A stretch of DNA of 41,430 bases from CAUUCF01 sp045580225. GTDB lineage: Bacteria; Pseudomonadota; Gammaproteobacteria; UBA9339. The DNA lies in NCBI GenBank assembly GCA_045580225.1, contig JAZNNJ010000017.1, positions 1-41,430 of the forward strand, in the 5' to 3' direction. The notes beneath the pieces were generated by a model that did not search any database, was not told the DNA's origin, and saw nothing but the letters and a program-made list of their open reading frames with translations. Shown in pieces: positions 1-7,652 of the stretch (positions are counted from its first letter, which is position 1; every line of letters begins with the position of its first letter). The position numbers were made by a program, and so were the translations under genes.

Positions 1-61
1 AAGTTTTGATACTTTACCAGCTACTTGGCAATTAGATATTTGAAGAAATATGTTCCTTATT

Positions 62-163
62 AGCTTACTTTTTTACCCGCATCTTTTGCTACCGCTGCTT
101 TCTTCCGAACCTGACGGGGTTTGCAAAATATCGTTAAAAAAACCAATAAAGGGTTTGTAAGGT
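62..163 (-). ncRNA. ffs: Signal recognition particle RNA (4.5S-type)
   Basis: The minus strand carries the SRP domain IV signature: CCCCG, then TCAGG, TTCGGAAG, AAAGCAG and CGG at 119-92. This matches the bacterial core CAGGUCCGGAAGGAAGCAGC with two base changes. Flanking segments pair as a long hairpin should: TTTTGC (128-123) with GCAAAA (89-84), a TTTTTTTA tract (142-135) with TAAAAAA (75-69), and CTTAC (161-157) with GTAAG (68-64). The RNA is therefore a single hairpin of about 100 nt, the 4.5S class that binds Ffh and targets membrane proteins cotranslationally. The ends are set from the outermost pairing and are approximate. The 87-codon reading frame across it is not a gene. Confidence 0.88.
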
Positions 164-177
164 ATAGAAACATTAGA

Positions 178-206
178 ATAATATCCGTTTTTATAAAGCA
201 TGGAAA
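178..206 (-). promoter_or_regulatory. Promoter candidate for the SRP RNA
   Basis: Reading the minus strand, TTTCCA (206-201) and TATTAT (183-178) are separated by 17 bp. This places a start near 171, about 8 bp before the outermost pairing of the SRP RNA. The -35 is weak; the -10 is good. Confidence 0.45.
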
Positions 207-388
207 AAGTTTATTTTTAAGGAGAAAATTTTTTTGGAAACAAAATGTAGAAATGGTTACGATCAAACGAAAAATACCCAAAGGAGCTTGATAACTAAGT
301 TTATTTTCAGAAAACACGAACAAAATTTTTATCGAACATTCTCTCTATAGGAAAAATTTTTTAACTTACAACTAGTCTCAAGTTTTAA

Positions 389-712
389 TTAAAGCATATT
401 TAGTTCTAATTTAGCTTTTTCGGAAAGTTTATCAATGCTCCAAGGAGGATCAAATGTTAATTTAATTTCTACGCTATTAATGGAATCAATGGCGAATACT
501 TTAACTCTAATATCTTCTAAAATCCAATCAGCCATAGGACAAGTGGGTGAAGTTAATGTCATTTTGATAATTGCTTTATTTTGATGTTCTAATTTTTCGA
601 TAGTAACATCATACACTAACCCTAATTCTACTATGTTAACTGGTATTTCTGGGTCATAACATGTCATCAATACTTCTATGATTTGTTCTTTTAAAGTTTT
701 AATTTTTTCCAT
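389..712 (-). CDS. sufT: MIP18/DUF59 family Fe-S assembly protein (SufT-like)
   Basis: This 107-residue protein is a single MIP18 (DUF59) domain, associated with maturation or delivery of Fe-S clusters. The family landmarks are visible: DPEIPVNIVELGLVY near residues 20-34, and the loop TSPTCPMADW with its conserved Cys near residue 58. It is the last gene of the minus-strand suf operon and its start overlaps the end of sufU by 14 nt, so translation is probably coupled. Related names are SufT and PaaD-like; paaD itself belongs to phenylacetate degradation, which nothing here supports. The Fe-S role follows from family plus neighbours. Confidence 0.85.
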   Translation of the reverse strand: MEKIKTLKEQIIEVLMTCYDPEIPVNIVELGLVYDVTIEKLEHQNKAIIKMTLTSPTCPMADWILEDIRVKVFAIDSINSVEIKLTFDPPWSIDKLSEKAKLELNML

Positions 713-1133
713 TTTTAATTAATTGTTTCAATGTATGCCAAGCTAGTGTAGCACATTTTACTCTCATTGGAAATTTAGAAATACTAGATAGCGCTATTAA
801 TTTTCCTAGGCTATTTAAGTTTTGGCAAGCACCGGTAGTGGTAAGTGTTTTAAAATTTTTGAATAAATCTAAAACTTCGTTGAAAGATTTGTTCAAAACC
901 AAATCAGTCATCAATGAAGCAGAAGCAATTGAAATTGCGCATCCTGAACCTGTGAAACTTATGTCATCAATAATATTTCCTTTAGTTTTTAAATAAATTG
1001 TTAGCTGATCTCCGCATAATGGATTAAAACCTTTTTTATGGAGGTCCGAATCATTCATAATTTTAAAATTATGTGGCGATTGACTATGGTCTATAATAAT
1101 TTCTTGGTATAAGCTGCTTATTTCGTTATTCAT
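699..1133 (-). CDS. sufU: SufU-type sulfur acceptor / Fe-S assembly protein
   Basis: The 144-residue protein has the IscU fold signature with the SufU ligand set: Cys40 and Asp42 in NPLCGD, Cys65 in GSGCAIS, and Cys127 in RVKCATLAWH. In characterised SufU proteins these residues bind zinc, and the protein accepts persulfide from SufS. The spacing between Cys65 and Cys127 includes the extra segment (around 81-100) that separates SufU from IscU. Its start overlaps the sufS stop by 4 nt and its end overlaps sufT. E. coli uses SufE instead, so this operon is of the SufU type. Confidence 0.92.
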   Translation of the reverse strand: MNNEISSLYQEIIIDHSQSPHNFKIMNDSDLHKKGFNPLCGDQLTIYLKTKGNIIDDISFTGSGCAISIASASLMTDLVLNKSFNEVLDLFKNFKTLTTTGACQNLNSLGKLIALSSISKFPMRVKCATLAWHTLKQLIKNGKN

Positions 1134-2344
1134 AGTGTTTTAAAAAAATTCTTGGTTTGTTGTAAAGCTTTGGCTAATACATCAAAATCTTCGCATGTAT
1201 TATATAGCGCTGTTGAAATTCTTACGGTGCTGGATGTATCATAAAACTCCATTAAAGGCAAAGCACAGTGATGTCCAGCGCGTACGGCAATATTCATTTC
1301 TCCTAAAATACTAGCTAAATCGTGAGAATGAATTTTTTTAGAATAAAAAGAAAAAAGTGCAATTTTATTTAAATTTTTACCTTGTATTTTTAATTCTGGG
1401 AAATGAGATAAAGTTTCTTTTCCGCAATGATATAAAATATTTTCATGTTGTTGAATTTTTTCCCAGCCTACCTGGGTTAAAAAATTTATGGCGCTAGCTA
1501 AACCTACAGCGCCTGCAACATTAGGTGTGCCTGCTTCCAAGCGAAAAGGTAGATCTGTATATTCAGTGTTATCTATAGCAAAAGTATTTAACGTTCCTCC
1601 TCCAACTTGATAAGTATCTAAGTGTTCTAATCGATTTTTTTTGCCATATAAAACACCAATTCCCATTGGAGCATACATTTTGTGTCCAGAAAAAGCGTAA
1701 AAATCACAATCTAAATCAACTACGTCTACTGGTATATGGGCTACGGCTTGAGCTCCATCTACAATAATGATTGCTTGCGGGGAAACTTGTCTGGCTATTT
1801 TAATTAACTCTTTTATAGGGTTAATGGTACCTAATACATTAGATACGTGGGTTAGAGCGATAATTTTAATTTGTGAAGATAAATGGTTTTTCCAAATTTC
1901 ACGGTCGATTTCTCCATCTGGTGTAATTGGTAACATTATTAAACGTTCTTTTAAGTGTTTAGCTAGTTTTTGCCAAGGTAAAAGATTAGAATGATGTTCC
2001 ATTTGAGTTACTAAAATTTTATCACCTGGATTTAAGTTGGTGATAGAATTAGCAACTAAATTCAATGATTCTGTTGTTCCTTTAGTGAAAATAATTTCTT
2101 CGGGATGGGATGCTGAAATAAATTTCTGTACTATCTTGCGAGAATTTTCTAACGCTAGAGTAGCTTTTTCTGCTAGTTTATATACTCCGCGGTTTGTATT
2201 AGAATTATCTTGAATATAAAACTGCCGTACTGCATCTAAAACTGGTAACGGTTTATGGGTAGTGGCAGCATTATCCAAATAGATCAAAGAGGGATACTGC
2301 GTTAATAACGGAAATTCTTTACGAAAATTTTGGAAATAATTCAT
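1130..2344 (-). CDS. sufS: Group II cysteine desulfurase SufS
   Basis: This 404-residue PLP enzyme converts cysteine to alanine and supplies persulfide sulfur to SufU. Visible landmarks are YLDNAATTHKP at 22-32, the ligand region TQMEHHSN at 113-120, DGAQAVAHIPVD at 196-207, the PLP-binding Lys222 in FSGHKMYAP, and the catalytic Cys360 in RAGHHCALPLM, which places it in the SufS/CsdA group rather than IscS. Length matches E. coli SufS (406). The gene overlaps sufD by 26 nt and sufU by 4 nt in one transcription unit. Confidence 0.96.
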   Translation of the reverse strand: MNYFQNFRKEFPLLTQYPSLIYLDNAATTHKPLPVLDAVRQFYIQDNSNTNRGVYKLAEKATLALENSRKIVQKFISASHPEEIIFTKGTTESLNLVANSITNLNPGDKILVTQMEHHSNLLPWQKLAKHLKERLIMLPITPDGEIDREIWKNHLSSQIKIIALTHVSNVLGTINPIKELIKIARQVSPQAIIIVDGAQAVAHIPVDVVDLDCDFYAFSGHKMYAPMGIGVLYGKKNRLEHLDTYQVGGGTLNTFAIDNTEYTDLPFRLEAGTPNVAGAVGLASAINFLTQVGWEKIQQHENILYHCGKETLSHFPELKIQGKNLNKIALFSFYSKKIHSHDLASILGEMNIAVRAGHHCALPLMEFYDTSSTVRISTALYNTCEDFDVLAKALQQTKNFFKTL

Positions 2345-3179
2345 AAACTTCTTCTAAAAAAGCTTTCGTCAACATCATCATAGCATCTTTAACAGTTAAT
2401 CCTCTACTTTGCAAGTAAAAAATGGTTTCTGGGGATATATTGCCAATACTTGTTCCATGAGTAGCGAGAATGCTTTCGGAATTAATTTCTAGTTGAGGTT
2501 TAGTTGTTATTTTTGCTTCAGAAGATAATAGTAAATTTTTATTTTTAACATTGGTAACGGCATTTTTGATATAATGTGGAATTTTAACTAGTGCGAACAA
2601 TTCAGCGTTAGCCTGATGATTTAAGATATTTTTTATCAATAAATTACTTTCGCTGTTATTTGCATTATGGATAATATGCCAGTTTTGTTTGATGTTAGTA
2701 TTATTGGTTAAATAATTTCCACCAATAATTTTTACTTTGCTATCTTGATTCAAAGAAATAAAGTTATTTTCGAAAATCGGAAAATTATATTGAAAAGATT
2801 GGTAAAAACTTGATGAATTAGTTAGCATAACCTGGTTAGTTAGGGTAAAGTATTTAGATCCTTCATTTGAAGAAAGTATCTCTAGAGATGATTCGGGAGC
2901 TAGATTATAACCGAGGTTTATTTTTAACGTGTCAGCTGAATTAAAGAAATATATTCTCAACTTTAAACGTAACTTGCTTTTTAAATTAATAAAAAACTGA
3001 TAATTATTATTATAATCAAAAGCAAAAACTAGATTGTAAACGCCGTGTTCGTTGAAAGTTAATACATTTTCCTTAAGATCAGCTCTATTAGGTGTAGTTA
3101 AACCACAATAGTTTAATTTGCCGTTTAATAAAAAAAATGTTGGAATCTGTGATCTTTCCCAAAAACTTGTATTTAACAT
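2319..3179 (-). CDS. sufD: SufD-like Fe-S scaffold subunit, short form
   Basis: The C-terminal half is clearly SufB/SufD family: NKNLLLSSEAKITTKPQLEI, followed by ATHGTSIGNISPETIFYLQSRGL, then a helical tail. SufD normally forms the SufBC2D scaffold with SufB and the ATPase SufC. At 286 residues it is well short of E. coli SufD (about 420); the N-terminal helical domain is reduced or missing. An in-frame stop lies just upstream of the ATG at 3179 and a -10 lies at 3211-3216, so the short form looks genuine. It is the first gene of the operon: sufB and sufC, usually just upstream, are replaced by the divergent cinA. SufB identity is less likely because the SufB Cys motifs are not seen. Confidence 0.85.
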   Translation of the reverse strand: MLNTSFWERSQIPTFFLLNGKLNYCGLTTPNRADLKENVLTFNEHGVYNLVFAFDYNNNYQFFINLKSKLRLKLRIYFFNSADTLKINLGYNLAPESSLEILSSNEGSKYFTLTNQVMLTNSSSFYQSFQYNFPIFENNFISLNQDSKVKIIGGNYLTNNTNIKQNWHIIHNANNSESNLLIKNILNHQANAELFALVKIPHYIKNAVTNVKNKNLLLSSEAKITTKPQLEINSESILATHGTSIGNISPETIFYLQSRGLTVKDAMMMLTKAFLEEVYELFPKFS

Positions 3180-3209
3180 GAAAAACAGTTATTTATTCTT
3201 ATTAAGAGA

Positions 3210-3219
3210 GATTATAATC
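3210..3219. promoter_or_regulatory. Palindromic -10 shared by divergent suf and cinA promoters
   Basis: GATTATAATC is a perfect palindrome, so it gives TATAAT on both strands: 3213-3218 for cinA and 3211-3216 for sufD. On the minus strand a TTTACT lies 16 bp upstream. On the plus strand the -35 is poor (TTATTT with an 18 bp spacer). The 60 bp gap leaves little room for two independent promoters. Confidence 0.5.
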
Positions 3220-3243
3220 ATTTTGTGAGAACAGTAAAGAGTG

Positions 3244-3705
3244 ATGATTCCTAAGATTGCAGAAAATTTGGTAAAAAGAGGATGGTATTTATCTACAGCT
3301 GAGTCGTGTACAGGTGGAAAATTGGCTGCAGCAATTATTGAATATCCGGGAAGTTCGCTATTTTTTGATCGTGGATTGGTGGTTTATTCCAATTTAGCTA
3401 AACATGAAGAGTTAATGGTATCTGAAGAAATTCTTAAGAATTACGGGGCAGTTAGTAGAGAAACAGCTTTAGCAATGGTAGAAGGATTATTTCTTAAAAC
3501 TAAAGATGAAGTTGTTTTTAGTATTACTGGTTTAGCTGGACCAACTGGAGGAAGTAGTAAAAAACCAGTAGGGTTAGTATATTTTGGTTGGGGAATTTTA
3601 GGGAATTTTGGAAGTGATAGGTTGGTTTTTAATGGTAATCGACAGGTAATTCAATGGTTAGCTGTGAAATGGGCTGTTAACAAATTATTAGAGTTACTAT
3701 GTTAA
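3244..3705 (+). CDS. pncC: CinA C-terminal family nicotinamide-nucleotide amidohydrolase
   Basis: This single-domain CinA-C protein (about 153 residues; E. coli PncC 165) hydrolyses NMN to nicotinate mononucleotide and ammonia in pyridine nucleotide salvage. The family signature AESCTGGKLAA lies near residues 20-30 with the catalytic Ser, followed by SRETALAMVEG and SITGLAGPTGG. The N-terminal MoCF domain of full CinA is absent. A GTG at 3241 directly precedes the ATG at 3244; I prefer the ATG. The ribosome-binding site is weak. The gene overlaps the deacetylase gene by 7 nt. A competence role, implied by the name CinA, is not shown. Confidence 0.9.
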   Translation: MIPKIAENLVKRGWYLSTAESCTGGKLAAAIIEYPGSSLFFDRGLVVYSNLAKHEELMVSEEILKNYGAVSRETALAMVEGLFLKTKDEVVFSITGLAGPTGGSSKKPVGLVYFGWGILGNFGSDRLVFNGNRQVIQWLAVKWAVNKLLELLC

Positions 3706-4499
3706 AAATAGTGGGTGTTTTCTTCTTATTTTTGTTCTGTGAATGTTTATTTGCTAATGAGCATTATATGTCGTCTTTTTTAAGGGATTTTACTACACTA
3801 GATGGGTATCATTCTTTTGATAAGGATTTTAATAATAAAACTTATTGGATTAATTTAGTTAAAAAATATAGTTTTCGAGATAAATTTTTATTATGTAGAG
3901 GAATTAAAAAGAAAGAAACTCAAGAAAGAGTTGTTGCTCTTACTTTTGATGATGGACCTAGTATTTATACCAAAAAATTTTTGGAAGTGTTGGATAAATA
4001 CCAGGTTAAGGCTACTTTTTTTGTAGTTGGTCAGGAAGTTATTAATCATCCTAAGATTATGGAACAAATTATTGGAAAGGGTCATCAAGTTGCTAGTCAT
4101 ACTGTGCATCATGTTAATTTGTTTACTAGTTCTGAGCAACAAATTAGACAGGAATTGATGGAAAATCAAAAAATTATTGAAAAATATTCGATTCCTAAAA
4201 AATATTTTCGCCCTCCTTATGGTAGTTGTTCGGATGTGTCTTACCAAGTGGCTCAAGAATTAGGATTAAGAGCCATTTTATGGAGCGCAATGACCAATGA
4301 TTTTAATACTAAACAAACTGTTCAGGAAATAGCTGATAAGATTTTAAAACTAGTTACTCCCGGAGGAATTATTGGTATGCATGATGGAGGTGGTAATCGT
4401 GAAAAAAACGCTCAAGCTTTGGATATTATCATAAAGAAGTTATTAGAATCTGGTTATAGAATAATTACTTTAGATGAGTTACTTGTGGGGATACTATGA
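3699..4499 (+). CDS. Secreted polysaccharide deacetylase (NodB domain)
   Basis: The protein is a carbohydrate esterase family 4 (NodB) deacetylase of 266 residues. Residues 1-19 form a signal peptide-like hydrophobic start. The catalytic motifs are in order: TFDDGP with Asp84 and Asp85, metal ligands His134 and His138 in SHTVHHVN, RPPYGS near 168, a Trp-containing WSAMTNDF near 193, and a C-terminal GMHDGGGN near 226. Such enzymes remove N-acetyl groups from peptidoglycan or chitin-like polymers outside the cytoplasm. The substrate cannot be told from sequence. It starts inside the end of pncC, and its stop overlaps the start of rsmI as ATGA. Confidence 0.93.
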   Translation: MLKIVGVFFLFLFCECLFANEHYMSSFLRDFTTLDGYHSFDKDFNNKTYWINLVKKYSFRDKFLLCRGIKKKETQERVVALTFDDGPSIYTKKFLEVLDKYQVKATFFVVGQEVINHPKIMEQIIGKGHQVASHTVHHVNLFTSSEQQIRQELMENQKIIEKYSIPKKYFRPPYGSCSDVSYQVAQELGLRAILWSAMTNDFNTKQTVQEIADKILKLVTPGGIIGMHDGGGNREKNAQALDIIIKKLLESGYRIITLDELLVGIL

Positions 4500-5329
4500 G
4501 TGTATTATACGTTGTAGCTACTCCTATTGGTAATCTAAAGGATTTATCTTTTCGGGCTTTAGAAGTTTTACAGCAAGTGGATTGGATTGCAGTTGAAGAT
4601 ACGAGGGTAAGTAGTAAGTTATTAAGTCATTATGGAATAAAGAAACCACTTATTCCTTATCATCAATACAATGAAGAAAAACGTTTGAATTATTTGATTA
4701 GCTTGTTGCAAAAGGGTGATTCCATTGCTTTAATCAGTGATGCTGGTACTCCATTAATTAGCGATCCAGGTTATAAATTAGTTGTTAAATTGCAAATACT
4801 TGGGATTAAGGTCATTGCTGTGCCTGGTCCTTCAGCGGTAATTAGTGCTTTATCAATTAGTGGATTACCTACAGATCGTTTTATTTTTGAAGGTTTTTTG
4901 CCTGTAAAACACGGAGAAAAAATTAGTCATCTTTCATCAATTAAAGATGAAGTTCGTACCATGATTTTTTTTGAAGCACCTCATCGTTTATATAGTACTT
5001 TAACAGCGTTAGCCGAAGTTTTTTCTGTTGAACGTAGTGCTACTTTAGTAAAGGAAATTACCAAAATTCATGAAACGGTTATTAGAGGAAATTTAAATGA
5101 ATTGTTGAGTTGGGTGGATACTCAAGAAAAAGTTTTGGGTGAGTTTGTTATTGTTGTTTCGGGGAAGAAAGCAACAGAATTCAATATTGAAGATAAAATA
5201 GAAAAATTATTGATTCCTTTGTTAAAAGAAGTATCTTTAAAGACGGCAGTGGAATTAGTGCAAACTATCACTGGTGCGGAACGTAATTTAACATATAAGT
5301 TGGCGAATATTTTAAAAAATAAGCAATAG
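4496..5329 (+). CDS. rsmI: 16S rRNA (cytidine1402-2'-O)-methyltransferase
   Basis: This 277-residue SAM-dependent methyltransferase of the tetrapyrrole methylase fold makes the 2'-O-methyl of C1402 in the 16S rRNA P site. Diagnostic segments are YVVATPIGNLKDLSFRA at the N-terminus, VEDTRVSSKLL, ISDAGTPLISDPG and VPGPSAVISALSISGLP, then FIFEGFLPVK. The length is close to E. coli RsmI (286). It overlaps the upstream gene by 4 nt. No gene follows before tRNA-Asn. Confidence 0.96.
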   Translation: MSVLYVVATPIGNLKDLSFRALEVLQQVDWIAVEDTRVSSKLLSHYGIKKPLIPYHQYNEEKRLNYLISLLQKGDSIALISDAGTPLISDPGYKLVVKLQILGIKVIAVPGPSAVISALSISGLPTDRFIFEGFLPVKHGEKISHLSSIKDEVRTMIFFEAPHRLYSTLTALAEVFSVERSATLVKEITKIHETVIRGNLNELLSWVDTQEKVLGEFVIVVSGKKATEFNIEDKIEKLLIPLLKEVSLKTAVELVQTITGAERNLTYKLANILKNKQ

Positions 5330-5347
5330 TTTTAGCTTAAAAAGATC

Positions 5348-5375
5348 TTGACTATTATTTTTTTATTGCTAATAT
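5348..5375 (+). promoter_or_regulatory. Promoter of tRNA-Asn
   Basis: TTGACT (5348-5353) and TAATAT (5370-5375) are separated by 16 bp. The predicted start near 5382 is about 19 nt before the mature tRNA. Confidence 0.6.
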
Positions 5376-5400
5376 AAACGCTGTTAATTCTAAATACGGA

Positions 5401-5475
<75 letters not shown>

Positions 5476-5537
5476 TTCCGGTGTTATTTTCTTGGTGTTT
5501 ATTCTTAATTTAAATTGTTTTATTTTTTAATAAAAGG

Positions 5538-5566
5538 TTGTTTTTCTATAAAAAATAGTTTATATA
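5538..5566 (+). promoter_or_regulatory. Promoter of nrdDG
   Basis: TTGTTT (5538-5543), a 17 bp spacer and TATATA (5561-5566) form a sigma70-type promoter. Its -10 lies inside the first NrdR box, the expected geometry for repression. Confidence 0.55.
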
Positions 5567-5601
5567 GTATTTTATCGTGTTAAATACACTAAATATAGTA
5601 T
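5555..5601 (+). promoter_or_regulatory. Tandem NrdR boxes upstream of nrdD
   Basis: Two 16 bp sites resemble the NrdR consensus ACACWATATATWGTGT. Box 2 (5586-5601, ACACTAAATATAGTAT) matches at about 14 positions. Box 1 (5555-5570, ATAGTTTATATAGTAT) matches mainly in its right half. The boxes start 31 bp apart, three helical turns, which is the arrangement known for NrdR operators. The ATP/dATP-sensing repressor NrdR would be encoded outside this window. Confidence 0.72.
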
Positions 5602-5628
5602 TAAATTTTAATTTATTGGAGAATTGTA

Positions 5629-7641
5629 ATGTTGGTTAATATTCGAAAAAGAGACGGTAGAGTTATTCCGTTTAATCGGGTTAAGATTGCAGAGGCAATA
5701 TTGAAAGCTGCTCAAGAAGTTAAAGGGCACGATTCGGTTTTGGCTGACCAATTGGCTTTAGAAGTAGTTTCATTTCTAGAAATTCAAAATCCCGGTATGG
5801 ATATTGTTAACGTGGAAGAAGTTCAAGATGCAGTGGAAAAAATTTTAATTGAAAAAGGGCATGCTAAAACTGCTAAAGCTTATATTTTGTATCGCGCAGA
5901 ACGTAGCAGAATAAGAGAAGGTAAAACTAAATTAATGGATATTGTATCGGATATTCTAGTAGAAACTAGTAGAGAAAATGCCAATATTTCTAATTCTCCT
6001 TCAGCTAAGATGTTGCAAATCGCTAGTGCTGCTTCTAAATCTTATTATTTAAATCGTATTATTCCTGAAGATTTATCTTTAGGTCATCAACGAGGTGATT
6101 ATCATATTCATGATTTAGATTTCTATGGAAAAACGTTGACTTGTGTTCAAATTCCATTAGGAAAACTCTTACGGGAAGGTTTTAATACAGGACATGGTTA
6201 TATTAGATCTCCTAAAAGAATCGGTTCGGCGACTGCATTAGCCGCAATTATTTTGCAAAGTTCGCAAAATGATATGCATGGAGGACAAAGTTTTGCCAAT
6301 TTCGATCGTGATTTAGCTCCTTTCGTAGGAAATGCTACGGATGATGAGATTTATCAAGCAATGGAAGCATTAGTATATAACTTAAATAGTATGCACAGTA
6401 GGGCAGGGGCGCAGGTGCCTTTTTCTAGTTTAAATTTAGGAACTGATACCAGTGATGCTGGGAGAAAAGTGATTAGAAATCTTTTGTTAGCATATAAAAA
6501 GGGTTTAGGAAGAGGAGAAACTCCTATTTTTCCAAATATTATTTTTAGATTAAAAGATGGCATTAATTATAATCCAGGAGATCCTAATTATGATTTATTC
6601 AAATTAGCATTAGAAGTTGCTGCACATCGATTAAATCCTACTTTCAGTTTTATGGATTCTTCTTTCAATCGGGAATATGGTGATCAAGCTTCTTATATGG
6701 GGTGTCGTACACGCGTAATGGGAAATCGCAAGGGTCCTGCAGTTAGTGAGGGTAGGGGGAATCTGAGTTTTTCTACGCTTAATTTACCGCGTATTGCAAT
6801 TCGGGCTAAGCGCAATTGGGAAACATTTTATCAATTATTGGATGGAATATTAGATAAAATAGCGGCGCAGTTGCATCATCGTTACTTAATACAGTCTAAT
6901 TTAAAGGTTAAAGATATGCCATTTCTAATGGGGCAAGGTCTGTATATTAATTCAGAAAAATTAAAGGAAAATGATAATATTAGCTCGGTGATTGAGCATG
7001 GAACATTGTCGATTGGTTTTATTGGCTTAGCAGAAACTTTAGTAGCAATGGTTGGTAAACATCATGGAGAGTGTAATGAAAGTCAACATTTAGGAGTGGA
7101 AATTATTAGTTATTTGCGTAAAAAAGTAGATGAATTTGCTGATAAGTATGATTTAAATTATACATTATTAGCTACTCCAGCAGAGGGATTATCTGGACGT
7201 TTTGTTAAGTTAGATCGTCAAGAATATGGTGTTATTCCGGGAGTTACAGATAAAGAATATTATACTAATTCCTTTCACGTGCCGGTAGATTACCGTATAA
7301 ATGTTTTTAATAAAGTTAAAGTGGAAGGAGTTTACCATAAATATGCTAATGCGGGTCATATTAGCTATGTAGAATTCCAATCAGCTCCTTACCATAATTT
7401 AGAAGCGTTAGAACAGGTAATACGTTGTATGCACGATTCAGATATGGGATATGCTGGAGTGAATTTTCCGGTAGATTTTTGTCAAAGTTGCGGTTATGAG
7501 GGGATAATTCAAAATGAATGTTTAGAATGTGGATCGGACGATATACGCAGAATTAGGCGTATTACTGGTTATTTAAGTACTTTAGATCGATTTAATGATG
7601 CTAAAAAGGCGGAGTTAAAATCGCGAGTAGCCCATAGTTAA
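5629..7641 (+). CDS. nrdD: Anaerobic (class III) ribonucleoside-triphosphate reductase
   Basis: The 670-residue enzyme reduces ribonucleotides using an oxygen-sensitive glycyl radical. An N-terminal ATP-cone occupies roughly residues 1-95 (IRKRDGRVIPFN). Core motifs include DYHIHDLDFYGKTLTCVQIPLG with the candidate active-site Cys, NDMHGGQSFANFD, and MGCRTRVMGN. The C-terminus has a zinc site formed by Cys618, Cys621, Cys631 and Cys634, and the radical Gly647 in RRITGYLS. It is full length (E. coli 712). The activase nrdG follows 11 nt later. Control by NrdR is predicted from the tandem boxes upstream. It needs anoxic or microoxic conditions; whether an aerobic reductase also exists cannot be seen here. 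Confidence 0.97.
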   Translation: MLVNIRKRDGRVIPFNRVKIAEAILKAAQEVKGHDSVLADQLALEVVSFLEIQNPGMDIVNVEEVQDAVEKILIEKGHAKTAKAYILYRAERSRIREGKTKLMDIVSDILVETSRENANISNSPSAKMLQIASAASKSYYLNRIIPEDLSLGHQRGDYHIHDLDFYGKTLTCVQIPLGKLLREGFNTGHGYIRSPKRIGSATALAAIILQSSQNDMHGGQSFANFDRDLAPFVGNATDDEIYQAMEALVYNLNSMHSRAGAQVPFSSLNLGTDTSDAGRKVIRNLLLAYKKGLGRGETPIFPNIIFRLKDGINYNPGDPNYDLFKLALEVAAHRLNPTFSFMDSSFNREYGDQASYMGCRTRVMGNRKGPAVSEGRGNLSFSTLNLPRIAIRAKRNWETFYQLLDGILDKIAAQLHHRYLIQSNLKVKDMPFLMGQGLYINSEKLKENDNISSVIEHGTLSIGFIGLAETLVAMVGKHHGECNESQHLGVEIISYLRKKVDEFADKYDLNYTLLATPAEGLSGRFVKLDRQEYGVIPGVTDKEYYTNSFHVPVDYRINVFNKVKVEGVYHKYANAGHISYVEFQSAPYHNLEALEQVIRCMHDSDMGYAGVNFPVDFCQSCGYEGIIQNECLECGSDDIRRIRRITGYLSTLDRFNDAKKAELKSRVAHS

Positions 7642-7652
7642 AGGGAGGTGAA

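Noticed and set aside
60..323. An 87-codon minus-strand frame at the left edge
   Set aside because: It runs through the SRP RNA core and its hairpin arms; the protein has no recognisable similarity and its tail is simply the translated RNA.
389..712. paaD (phenylacetate degradation)
   Set aside because: Same DUF59 fold, but all neighbours belong to SUF Fe-S assembly and no paa gene is present.
3891..4256. Long antisense frame inside the deacetylase gene
   Set aside because: The plus strand holds all five NodB motifs there; the antisense protein has no domain and arises from codon bias.
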